Of a DNA stretch of 64,000 bases, positions 1 to 10,700 are shown in pieces. The position numbers and the translations under genes are program-made. Position 1 is the first letter of the stretch. Each line of letters starts with the position of its first letter. Under the pieces are notes generated by a model. The model saw only the letters and a list, made by a program, of their open reading frames with translations. It was not told the origin of the DNA and did no database searches. This DNA comes from Sciurus carolinensis (lineage: Eukaryota > Chordata > Mammalia > Rodentia > Sciuridae), in the NCBI RefSeq assembly GCF_902686445.1, contig NC_062223.1, positions 56,817,998 through 56,881,997 on the forward strand, written 5' to 3'.

Positions 1-815
1 AAGACTCCAACAGTGGTAGACCAGTATCTCCCATTGTATTCCTAGGACCAAAGGGCAAGAAGTTGGCAGGACAACACTGCCAGGGTCCAGAGATCTTGGA
101 AGCAGTGAATCAGGACATACAAGGCAAGAAGGGAGTGAGAGGAATAAATACTCCAACCTTCCTCTCCTCCTGTCCTGGAGTTGAGGCTGGTTCCCTACTG
201 ACTGAAACCAAAAAGAAGAACCAGTCAGCAAGTAATCCTGAAGTCAGTGCAGGCCCTAGAGGCCAGCTGCTCTGCGTGGAGAAGGAGAGGAAAGGGTAAG
301 AAATGTGATTTAAAACAAAATAAATAAACAGCATAATCCTCAAAGAGGCAGGAAGGGACTTAAGTCAGCATGAAGGGGAACAGAATGGAGGGTAAGCTGC
401 CAGGGAAATGGAGGACATCTCTGCCTACAGGCCCTCTTTTCTCTCTGCAGTTGGAGGGGAAGTTGATAGTAGAGGGGGTGAGTAGTCAGGCCAATGCCTC
501 ATTTTTCCTCCTTGCAGACAGAAGCCATTTGGTTGACAGGCCTTTGTGCAGTATATGCAGTGTCATAAGAGATGCATTTATTTCCTCATCTCTTGCCAAT
601 GGAAGAGAAGTGTTACATTCTCTTATGCCTATCTCTTCCTTCCACTGACTACATAGAACTGCAGAGCAGGCAAGATTCTAGGGGTACTTCTCTTTCCTGC
701 ATTAACTCTAGGCCACCTCAGCTTCAGGTAAAGGACACTCCAGACACTTAGAGACCCACACACTTCAGATTATTTTCCCTTAAAATTTGAGCAAAGCGTT
801 CAAAACAGCCTTTCT

Positions 816-897
816 GGGCTGGGGAGATAGCTCAGCTGGTAGAGTGCTTGCCTCGCAATCACAAGGCCCTGAGTTCGATCCCCAGTACCGCAAAAAA
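816..897 (+). mobile_element. ID SINE, intact, 14-bp target duplication
   Basis: Body begins GGGCTGGGGAGATAGCTC, with a tRNA-type A box (TAGCTCAGCTGG) and B box (GTTCGATCC), then an A tail. Flanks share AAAACAGCCTTTCT at 802-815 and 898-911 without mismatch, so the insertion is young. Derived from alanine tRNA/BC1-like RNA. Confidence 0.93.
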
Positions 898-1189
898 AAA
901 ACAGCCTTTCTAACAGGCCTCTTCTCGGAAAAAATCAAGACTCCCTATATATTAAAAGAAACAAAAAATAATAATTTCAAAAAGTAATTTTTACTACATT
1001 GTAAAGGAATAGTAACCTTACCTCTAAGCCTCCTGTGAGTGTCTGGACTAGAAACAGAGCTCTTTGTTCCAATACGGTATCTCTGAATTTCAAACAGACA
1101 CAAAATGAGCTGAAGAACTTGAGATGTTTGGAGACAAGGATCACCTTTCTGATCTGTATCCTACAAACGACTTCTGGTTTTCCTTTTTT

Positions 1190-1385
1190 GGTACTGGGGA
1201 TTGAACTCAGGGGTACTCCACCACTGAGTCACATCTCCTGCCCTATTGTGTACTTTATTTAGAGACAGGGTTTCACTGAGTTGCTTAGTGCCTTGCTTTT
1301 GCTGAGGCTGGCTTTGAACTTGCAATCCTCCTGCCTCAGCCTCCCGATCTGCTGGGATTACAGGTGTGTACCACCATGCTTGATT
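1190..1385 (-). mobile_element. B1-ID dimer SINE with 15-bp target duplication
   Basis: The ID part (GGTACTGGGGATTGAACTCA) is followed by the B1 part ending GCTGGGATTACAGGTGTGTA on the + strand, so it is inserted in reverse. Perfect direct repeat TGGTTTTCCTTTTTT at 1175-1189 and 1386-1400. Confidence 0.92.
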
Positions 1386-1850
1386 TGGTTTTCCTTTTTT
1401 AAACATAAAAAAAAAAAGAAAAGAAAAAGGAGATGATATGGTGAGAATCTGGATTAGAAGAGAGTCTCAGTCCATAGATGAACATCTTTTTCCCTTGAGG
1501 GCTCTTAAATTTTGGACAAGATTCAGTTTTAACATTAAGACAAGCAAACAGAGATGGCTTGGAAGATTGGTATAAACCATGAACTCTCACATCCATTCAA
1601 TGTAAACAAAATAGTCTTCCAAGAGTCCTCTGTTTCAGAAGAGAAGGGAGTACATTTGTTTCTCCAGGATCTGCCACCCAAAACACTAGTCTCCCAAATG
1701 ACCCACCTCACACACACACAGAGGTCACCTCGACCTGGACACAAAATCATCCTCAATAAGAGACATCTAGTTTTCATCCCTGAGTCCTTGGAGCCTAGAA
1801 AGAGAGGACCAAGCAGATTTCATATTCTCCCTCTTTTCCTCCCTGCCTTC

Positions 1851-1901
1851 CAGGGCTTTGTGCCCTTAGGCAAGCCCTCTACCACTAAGCTACACCCAGT
1901 T
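1851..1901 (-). mobile_element. ID SINE fragment
   Basis: Short match to the reverse ID body (GGCAAGCCCTCTACCACTAA). Truncated on both sides. Confidence 0.6.
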
Positions 1902-2584
1902 CCTTTTCTCCTCCTGTCTTTCCCACCAGGAATAAAAGCAACTCTGTCAGGTCCAGAGAAAGATCCTATACACTTTCTCATCCGATGCCCATCAGCCAAC
2001 TTCATCTTTGTCAGGTCTCTTTAACCAGAAAGATTCCAGGACAGGAAATCAATAGTTCCAGCCTGGGATGAGAAGATAAGGGGGAAGAAGAGGCACGAGG
2101 CGAGGAAGAAGAGACATGAGGCGGGGAAGAGGATGGGGCATGGAGAGAAAGACATGGACAGAAAGGTGCTGGCTGTACCTGGTAATTAGAACAACTAAAG
2201 GTGAGACCTAGGATAAGGGGAATGAACCAGAGAAGATGCTCTCCTGCTTTCACCTACTGTCTGGCCACACCTAGTGATGGGACAAGGACCAGAGAGGAGC
2301 AGTAGGCAGGATAGAATGTACGTAGGGTAGGGTGCAAGGGTTTGGTGACCTCAGGACTTTTGCTTTCCCACCAAGTAGATCCTGAGAGTCCAGAACAGCA
2401 AAGTCCATGTAATCCTCCTAGGAATAGCTGATCTGCCCTAACCTTCCAGAACTTCTTCCCTCCACCATTGGCACCTGGAAATGTTGTTCTGTTGGTGGTT
2501 ACCCTGGGCCCAGAGGCTGGGAGCTGCTGGGGCCCATGGTAAGGTAACAAAAAGCTGAGTGTTTTAAAACCTTAGAAGGTCACA

Positions 2585-2668
2585 GGGCTTGGGAATGTAG
2601 CTCAGTGGTAGAGTACTTGCCTAGCCCCCGTGTGAGGCCCTGGATTTGATTCTCGGTACCCCATAATC
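2585..2668 (+). mobile_element. ID SINE
   Basis: GGGCTTGGGAATGTAGCTCA start and A-rich tail, flanked by AAAACCTTAGAAGGT and AAAACATTAGAAGGT, an imperfect 15-bp target duplication. Older than the copy at 816. Confidence 0.88.
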
Positions 2669-3240
2669 TTAAAAAATTAAAACATTAGAAGGTGAGCCGA
2701 AAGAGCCCTTAGAGAGATCTCTAGGGCAACCCTTCATTTTACCCACAAGGTCACTGAATACTGAAAACAGGAGACAAGGACTTTCCCTAAAGACACACAG
2801 TAAAGTGAAATAGATCCAATGTGAGTTAAAAGGCTTTCTAATCCCACAGTCTGCAGAGTCAGTAAAACAAGGAGAAGCGAAGGTAATTCATTTTTAAGGA
2901 GAGAGGGAGTTTATGTCAGCTTTGAAAAGAAGTAATAAGAAATTAATTTCCTAGACAAGGGGATGGGAATGGTGGAAAGAAATAGCACTCAAGGCCCTGA
3001 CCACCAATATTTAATTTTGATTATCTTGAATGAGCTAAGATCACCATCACCCAACACTCCCGGTGTTAATATCACTGGTGCAGAGGGGTCCAAGGGGACC
3101 CACCAAGCCAGCACTGTGCCAGGCCGCTCTGCAGAGATCCTCTTTCTTTGGGTTAAAAAAGAAGAAAGAAAGAAAACACAAAAAACCCACAAAAAAACAC
3201 AACACACAGTTAACCACCTGTCAGGGCTGAGGATACAATG

Positions 3241-3660
3241 AGGCCCCTGGAAAAAGAGCTTTTCATGCATGCGTAATATATTTGTTCAGCTATTCACTTA
3301 ATGAAGCTGATAAATGTGATGCAAGACAATAGTCAAGTTAATCTATTTAGTAAAATGTTTTGAGACTTTCAGGCTACATTAAGGAGGGGAGCGTTCTGCG
3401 ACATTTTCATTTAAATGCGCTCATCTCTCTTAGGCTGCACAAGGGGGTTCAGGCAATCTATGTGAATATAATTTCTTATAAATGTGTCTTTAATGGGTTT
3501 AATTCACCCTTGCCAGCTGTTTTGGGGGCTATTTTGTAAGAGCAAAACAAACGTTTCAGGCTTGGAAAGCTAGTTAAAATTAGTTTCGGTCAGCGAGGCC
3601 AAGCTATATTTCCTGCAAACCATCTGCTTGATTGGCACAATAGAAGGATTTTCAAGGAAA
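3241..3660. promoter_or_regulatory. Candidate upstream DBX1 enhancer
   Basis: Complex AT-rich block with homeodomain cores (AGTTAATCTATTTAG, TTTAATGGGTTTAATTC), ATTTAAATGCGCTCAT, E-boxes CAGCTG at 3514 and CATCTG at 3621, and an NFI half-site TTGGCA near 3633. No transposon within it. It resembles conserved neural enhancers; conservation is inferred, not measured. Confidence 0.4.
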
Positions 3661-3879
3661 AAGAGGGGAGTGAGTGTGAAAGGGATGGGGGTGAGGGGGG
3701 AAACGCTAGAAAGGGCTGGGGCAGCCGGTAGCTCCTTGTGGCCTATTCTAAAGGTGAACCCCTTAGAGTTGTCTTAATAGAGAGGCTGGGGCGGCAAGGA
3801 AGCTCTTTCAGCAGCGCCTCACTGCCTCCTCCTTTACCTCGAGGGTCAGCTCCCTCTCCCAGTCCCCCATTCCTGAACC

Positions 3880-4860
3880 AGAGAAGCCAGGCAGCAGGCG
3901 CTTTTTCCCTGCCGCCCTGGGTCCCGCCCAATCTTGCCAAGCGCACTTTAACTGTGCTCTCTGCTTCAGAGCCGAGCGCCAAAGTGTGCGTCTCCACAGC
4001 TTGCTAAGGGCAGCCTTAGGGTCCCAGTCACCCCGAAATGGACACTCGCCATCTTTTCGGAGGGCCAGGAAGCTCATGCCACTCTACTTTTCAGGGTCCT
4101 TCGCCTCGCTCGGTGGTCTGAGTTTACCCGCCACGCTACTGGGTCCACCCACACTGAAGAGCGCAGTGCGGTTGTGAAGGCGCGCGCGGGAGGTGGGTCT
4201 GGGACACCCGGGCTCTCCACTGCCTCAGGGGAAAGAAACCCTCAGGATGGGTTCTGAGAGCCCTTCCTACCGTCCCAGGAAAGATCTGGCAGCTTTGGCC
4301 TCGTAGGTCCCGGGCGCCCAGGCCAGATCTGCTGCCGCCTCCCGCAGCCAGCAATCGCTGCGGTGGCGGAGACAAGGACCTCACCCCAAACCAGGGCCTC
4401 CAATTCTCTTTTCCTCTCCTGTCTTCTTTCTTTCCTCTTGAAAGAGAAATAGACAGAAAGCCCAGCTTGGGATAAAGAACGTGAGTGATTTCTCCGAAAT
4501 AAACTTGCAGATAACGACATTACAATGAATGGCAGGACGCACAAAAAACCATGGGCTCAGGTCAAACGGCATTAGTCACAGGTCTTAGCCGCAGCCGCCA
4601 CGCCGCACAGCCGCTCAGGCTATCGCGGAGTTTGAAAAGACGCGTTCAAGGAGATCACTTAAAGTAAGATCCTTTCCTTCGATTTCTTGCTTCCTTAGGA
4701 TTTATTTTTGCCTTTTCACGGGAGGCCAGCCCCCGCTCCCGCCCCCGTCCTGAGTTTTCCTCTTGGCGCCTTAGAAATTCTTTAGGAGGCCGTGTAGTCA
4801 GACTGCGGGAAGCGGGGTCCACGTGGATCGCAGCAAGGGGCTGACCCACCTCCAAAAAAT
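3880..4860. promoter_or_regulatory. GC/CpG-rich upstream region
   Basis: CpG-rich stretch with GCGCGCGCG near 4181 and many CGs to about 4.85 kb, about 2.6-3.5 kb upstream of the DBX1 start. Developmental genes often sit among several CpG islands. No gene or start site is identified here. Confidence 0.4.
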
Positions 4861-5540
4861 GTCAGGGCCGCCTTTTAAAAGCAGAGAAGTTAGCAGCAGT
4901 TAGTCTATAATGAGGCAGAATGACCGGTGTATGTGTGTAGGGGGGCATGGAGCGTGTCAACGGACCGGATAATAACTGCAAAAACTAAGGCCAGGGAAAT
5001 GCCCCAGCAGGGGAGGAGGCCTAGGGAAGGGGGGCACTACGAAGGACCTAAGCTGACCTCGAGTCCTCTCCGCGCCCCCTGTCAAAACCCAAACTAATTT
5101 CTGCAAATATAGACTTTATTCAGATCATCCGGAAGTCTGGCCAAGCGCCTTATGGATAGGGACTCCAGCACCTGTAGCTGCCCATATCCTTCCGGGAACT
5201 GACAACTACCCCAAGCCTTTAGACTGGGGGGCGTGGGCGGGAGGGGTAAAGGAAGAGGGGAGGGAGAGAGGTCAGATTCTTTGGTCAGCCGGAAAACTTT
5301 GTCTTGTGAAAAAGTTAAAGTACAGGTGTTTAAATAGTTTAGACTTTCCTCATCTATTTTATTGCAATACTTCAAAAAGGAACTCTGAAGGTTCTTGGAC
5401 AGATCTCTCTGTTTGGTTTCCAGGAGCCTCCAATGTACTCTCCATGTTTAAATGGTCACTTATTTAAAAGTTGTTCCTTCCCTGATTGGTTTTCACCCCC
5501 CATCCCTGCTTGCCTAGAAGTACTCCTCCAAAAGCAGTCT

Positions 5541-5780
5541 TGGGCTCAAAACTTACATCATCTTCAAGCATTAATTCGTCTCCAGAGCTCTGCCCGAAAT
5601 AACTTTTTAATTTGAATCAAGGGAGAGCTTTAGCAGGCTCTATTTCTGGTTTAATGTGATATAAATCACAGATGCACTTTTATTGAATGGTTAAAGCAGC
5701 GACATGGAGATCATCAACACAAAACGCCCTGAACAAAACCATCGAGAGAAATAAAGCTGGTTAATAAGATTTTTGAGAAA
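5541..5780. promoter_or_regulatory. Candidate enhancer block
   Basis: TTAATTCG, TTTTTAATTTGAATC, TTTAATGTGATATAAATC and GGTTAATAAGA motifs in 240 bp of complex, transposon-free AT-rich sequence. Conservation is inferred from texture only. Confidence 0.35.
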
Positions 5781-6820
5781 GCTTTGTGTTAAAAAGCAAA
5801 AAGGAAAACCAGCTGAAGGTGACAGTTAGTTCATGGTTAATAGGATCAAGGCGGCCTGGCGGGGCTGCACACTTCTCTTTGGGGAGGTTCAGCCACACTA
5901 AAGAAATGAATGGGACATTTAACACATCTGTTATCTCGTGGAGCAGACAAATAGTAGAATGGAGGCTCATTGCCACCTCTGTCCCAACCCAGAGAAAGTA
6001 AAGGGATTGTCTCCAGGATTCTCGTTTGAGTTGCCAAATTTAGGAGAGGGTTTCTTGTGTGGACCGACATTCTCAGGAACTGCATACCTCCCTCGGATTT
6101 TCACTCATTTCTATGTTTGTAAGTTGCAGTTAATTAAGAAGCTACAAAACTTTGGCTAAGTTAAGTCCTCCTCAATATTTACAGCATTCTCTAAATGACT
6201 TCTGGACTCTCCCACTCATGATTTAAAAGGTCTGGACCATGAGTTTCAGCTCAAACTGCAGAGAGCCCCTTGAGGTTGGAAAAAGTTCGGTGACACTCAA
6301 AGTGTTGGGGTCACCTTACCTGAGTTAGCTTCTGGCAGGGACAAACCTTTTGCCAGAGGAAGCCTCCAGCCCAGCTGTGGTGTTATGCTCTCTGTGTTCC
6401 CCCCAAGTGAACTAGGGGGCTCCTTTCAGAGAAGCTTCATTTGAAATCATTTTCCAAGTTGCTGGGAGTTTGCAGCAGACTTGTTTACTGCTCAGGTATC
6501 CACCAACTCTCAAACTCAATCAACCTCCCTGGATAAAATAACCCTAATCAAGAACTCCTCAACCTTTATGGACACATCCAATATCCCTAAAAGCATTGAT
6601 TTCCAAGTCTTTCTGTGTTGTTACAGTGGGAATTCTAGCAGCGATGTAACCCATCCCTCACATCTGCTTTATGCTTCAGCTGGAGTGACAGGACTTGAGA
6701 CTGGAGAGGGGTATATTTTCATGTTCATGGACTTAAAATTTTCTATTACTCCCCATTACCCCCCCCCACACACACACACAAGGGAGAGAGTTATTTTACT
6801 GATAGCCTGGAGATGCATTT
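5781..6820. other. DBX1 upstream spacer
   Basis: Unique non-coding DNA with a short C/CA tract near 6760-6780. I see no gene or transposon. Confidence 0.5.
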
Positions 6821-7255
6821 CTATGAATATTTATTGATTTATTTTCCAGACTCAGCAGGGGAGCTGCAAATAAATTTAGTGCATTCTTTAAATAATTCCT
6901 TTTCTATGAGGCAAGATGTCATCTGAAACTTCTAAATAGGCATTTAATTAGCCCGGGTGTTGCTTCCGAACAAAAACCCCCGGTAAGAGCTTTGGTTGCG
7001 CACTGTATTGCAAAGAGGCGGTCGATATGCAGAATTGATGCGCCCGGGCCTTTGTTGCCGGCCCATTGTGCTGGCCATGCTTATGAAGACTAATCCAATC
7101 ATAAATTGCACCTCTGCGCCAATCAGAGAGCCCAGAGCCTCCAACGAATGAAGCTTGAGTGGAGAACTTTGTTGAACTTCATTGTCAGAGCTGTCACTTT
7201 TCAAAGCGCGTTAGCAGGCAAGCCACTATAAAACCATCACCTCAACGGGAGGACT
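6821..7255 (+). promoter_or_regulatory. DBX1: DBX1 core and proximal promoter
   Basis: A TATA box (CTATAAAA, 7226-7233) lies 180 bp upstream of the first ATG, so transcription probably starts near 7255. Two CCAAT boxes (7095-7099 and 7119-7123) sit at about -160 and -135 from that start. SOX-type motifs (TTTGTTG near 7051, CCATTGTG near 7073, CTTTGTT near 7168), a CCAATCATAAAT PBX/HOX-like site and a reverse TGACAG (MEIS-type) site near 7190 add to the density. The sequence shows the boxes; factor binding is inferred. Confidence 0.75.
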
Positions 7256-7407
7256 ACGGAGGACTCGCAGACGCCCAAGTGGGATCGTTACTTGAAGACA
7301 TTTGCTAAGCCCAAGAGAGGGCTCCGCGGGAACGGGAGGGGCGGGACTCCAGGCGGTTACCCTCCGGCCACTGGAACAAGGGTTATTTCTCCCGCCCCAC
7401 ACCTACG
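7256..7407 (+). other. DBX1: DBX1 5' untranslated region (start inferred)
   Basis: About 150 nt between the position expected for a TATA-driven start and the first ATG. It is GC-rich, contains no upstream ATG, and has no obvious splice site before the ATG. The exact 5' end is an inference from TATA spacing. Confidence 0.6.
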
Positions 7408-7774
7408 ATGATGTTCCCGGGGCTCCTCGCGCCCCCCGCCGGGTATCCTAGCCTCCTGCGACCCACGCCCACCTTGACGCTGCCCCAGTCCCTTCAGTCG
7501 GCGTTTTCCGGCCACACTAGCTTCCTAGTGGAAGATCTGATCCGCATCAGCCGGCCCCCAGCCTACCTGTCCCGCAGCGTGCCCACCGCCAGCATGTCCC
7601 CGCCCAGGCAAGGGGCCCCAGCAGCGGTCCCCGATTCAGGAACTTCGGACCTGGGCTCCCCGGGTTCCGGCAGCCGGAGGGGCAGTTCTCCGCAGACTAC
7701 CCTCTCCCCTGCCAACGAGCCCACATTTCTGAAGTTTGGAGTGAATGCTATCCTTTCCTCGGCGCCCAGAACAG
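7408..7774 (+). CDS. DBX1: DBX1 coding exon 1
   Basis: Encodes residues 1-122 plus the first base of codon 123. It starts at the first of two consecutive ATGs (A at -3) and ends at the donor CAG|GTAAGT. It carries the Pro/Leu-rich N terminus and the eh1-like segment SFLVEDLIRIS, followed by a low-complexity Pro/Ser/Gly region. The last residues (FLKFGVNAILSS) match the conserved DBX segment before intron 1. Confidence 0.96.
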
Positions 7775-10700
7775 GTAAGTGAAGGTGGATCGCCGAGGGC
7801 CCTGTCCAGGCGCTAGGCATTCGCAGAGTCCTTCTGACCTTAGTTTCTCTTACCGAGCGAGTACCCGCGCACGCACCGGTGCACATACGTACGAAGGTAT
7901 CCCCATCTACCCACGTCGGGCAATATGCGAATTAGGTTCAGTCAATTTCTGGAAGAAAAGCCTCTGGACTTGGTCCACCGTCCGATCAAACTTCAGCAGT
8001 TGCAGTTGTAGAGTGCGCAGTTCTCTGGCGCTGCGCCTCAGAGTGCACGCCCGTTGGCGTCTGCGTTCCTGTTCTCGAACTTCTAGAAGACAGGCTTTTT
8101 TTTTTTTTTTTTTTTTTCAATCCAAAACGATATACTTATTGGATTAGCTGGTATAATGGTCTGCAATTTCTTTCTTCCTCGCTCCAGTTCTTTCTCCCAA
8201 TGTCTAGGAAGGAGATTGGGCGAGAGGGGGAGGCGCAGAGGACTATTTTAGCGGGAAACGAAGAATTTCTCCACATGAAATAATGTTAGAAAGATTTATT
8301 TTACTCTGTCAATACATTTTAAAAGATGCCTTTTGAAACTAGCTGAAATGTTAATCATATCACGTATTTGATGTGCTGAAACATAATCAAATTCTCTTCC
8401 TCTCTCTCCCAGAGACATCCCCCACCTTGCTCCAGAGCCTCCCTCCCAAGACGTTCGCCTTTCCCTACTTTGAAGGCTCCTTCCAACCTTTCATCAGATC
8501 TTCTTATTTCCCAGGTTGGTCTCTTTCCCTTCCTTCTGCAAGGCTGGGAGGCGCCCTAGCCCTGGCCCGTCGCTCCCTGCCCCGAAGCCATATTTCTCCG
8601 TCCACCCCTCGGGGTTACGCTCTGGTTCAGAGGTTGCGAGGCGTACAACATTCACGAATCCGTCGCGCCAATTTGATGCCCTATTTAGCACAAGCAGTGA
8701 CTGCTTGACACTTTGCACCAATTCCCTGCTCTACAAATTAGCAAGAATTGTCATGGTCCCAATTTGAGGCGGTTCCCTTCCCGGAGAGGAGCTGTTGGCA
8801 TCCCTTCACGCCGCCGTTTTCCCACAGAGTCAGTGCACTTGGCCACGATTCTCCACAAAGGTTTCAGCACCATGACCAATTGGTCAGCTCCTCCGGGCAG
8901 CCACACACAGACCAACCCTAGCCCCTCCACGCCGTCGAGAGACACCTACCAGCCGGGGCTAATTTCTCTTTAAGATTCATTCAGGACTTGGGCTTTTCAC
9001 AAGACCACATGGGGTGCCCTCTTGTGTGGGATGCCGGGGGTCGCCCAGGGGGAGGGAGGCTAGATCCTCCCCCTACCCCCACAGTCCATTTCCAACCTGA
9101 TTTCCCAACTCCTTCTCATACCCTTCCCCCACCGCCATATCTTTTTAAAGATGGTTGAGCTTGTAAAACAAGAAACCATTGGAGGCAGGTCCGAATTGGG
9201 CCCCCGTCTAAAGGAAACCCTTTCCACGAGGTTTTCATTCCTGAAATCTTGCTGGTGCTTCAAACTATGGCTCAAACTCTGCAGTTGAGCCAGTTGGTCC
9301 AAACTCAGGAGACAAGGGAGTCCCGATAAAAAGAAGAGTGAGCACGGTGGGGGATGGGTAAAACCACGACAGCACTTCTAAATATCAGTAAAAGAAACGA
9401 GCAATTGATTTTTTAAAGGGGGGGAATTCACCAACCGCACCCCTCAAACATTCATGCTCCTGCTGATAATGGAATTTGCTCCCTTTCTCACTCATCTCAA
9501 TGCTCTAACAAAAACAACCCGAGCTTTATAAATAGCTTTTCATGTCCATTTAATGAGAACGATTCGGGGAAGAGAAGCCTCTGCCATCAGTATTCTCCCA
9601 ATGGTCTTGGCCTGCAGTTGTGTTTAGTTTGAAAGTGTAAATCTCTTTTGTCCCAGTAATATATGGCTTTCGCTGCTTGTCCACAGTCTTTTTCTGTTAG
9701 TTCATTACTACACAATTACCATTCACGCTTCATTAGAGTCTCTGTTTCTTTTTGTTTTTCTTTTTTTCTCCCTTAAAGCGAAACTCTCCCTCTTTTTATC
9801 ATGCCAATACCCATTGGGAAGCGGTCAATGTGCTAATTAGCTGCCACTTTTCATGTATTCGGGCCGAATTCTTTACACTTTGTGGGGGAGGGGAGGAAAG
9901 ATTAATATAAAAAAGATGAATACTGATTGGATTTTTCAACAAAACTAACAACAACAAAAACAAAAATTCAAGGCGGATTTCCCCCTCTCTATTACACTAG
10001 CAAAGTACCTCATTTTCATCTAAATAATGCAAAAGCCACCAAGGTGATACAAGCTTAGGGAGGAAACTGAGTGGCTCCTCTGGATATTTTATTTTTGTGA
10101 TTTATTCTTTCCGTTACTATTTTAGCGGGTCTACGCAGGTTTGTTTCCCTGAGACCGCTGAATGGAAAAAAGCAACAGGACTGTTTTCGTGTTTTTTTTT
10201 CTAATCCGGGTTTGCACGGTTGAAAGGGAAAGTTATTTGGGCGGAAAGAGCCTTTCACTCTTGCAGGTTTGTAGGTTCGTGGCCTAGTCTGCAGGGGGAG
10301 AAAAAGGAGTGCTTTAAAGAGATGAAGGGATGAGAGAGACGACACAGGGAAAGCTGCACAGGAGGGGCGGACTCTAAGCGGTCCCCACGGGACACCGCTA
10401 CTCACTCGCCGCCTCCCCACTCTGCAGCGTCCTCTAGCGTCGTGCCTATCCCCGGGACCTTCTCCTGGCCGCTGGCGGCGCGAGGCAAGCCTCGCCGGGG
10501 CATGCTGCGTCGAGCCGTGTTCTCCGACGTGCAGCGCAAGGCGCTGGAGAAGATGTTCCAGAAGCAGAAGTACATTAGCAAGCCAGACCGCAAGAAGCTG
10601 GCGGCCAAGTTGGGCTTGAAGGACTCACAGGTGAGGGCAATCTCTCCATAACCCCTTCTCCCGCCCTTCACCCCGGGCCCCCGTGTCAATCAATTGGGAG

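Larger units (their letters stand above)
1..3240. other. Distal DBX1 5' flank
   Basis: Non-coding sequence with four SINE copies or fragments listed separately. The rest shows no recognisable gene; open frames here overlap SINEs or lack codon structure. Confidence 0.6.

Noticed and set aside
816..897. A tRNA gene
   Set aside because: The Pol III boxes and tRNA-like start belong to an ID SINE with an A tail and target duplication, not to a folded tRNA.
1554..2024. A 156-codon + strand open frame
   Set aside because: It runs through an ID SINE fragment (1851-1901) and has no protein similarity that I recognise.
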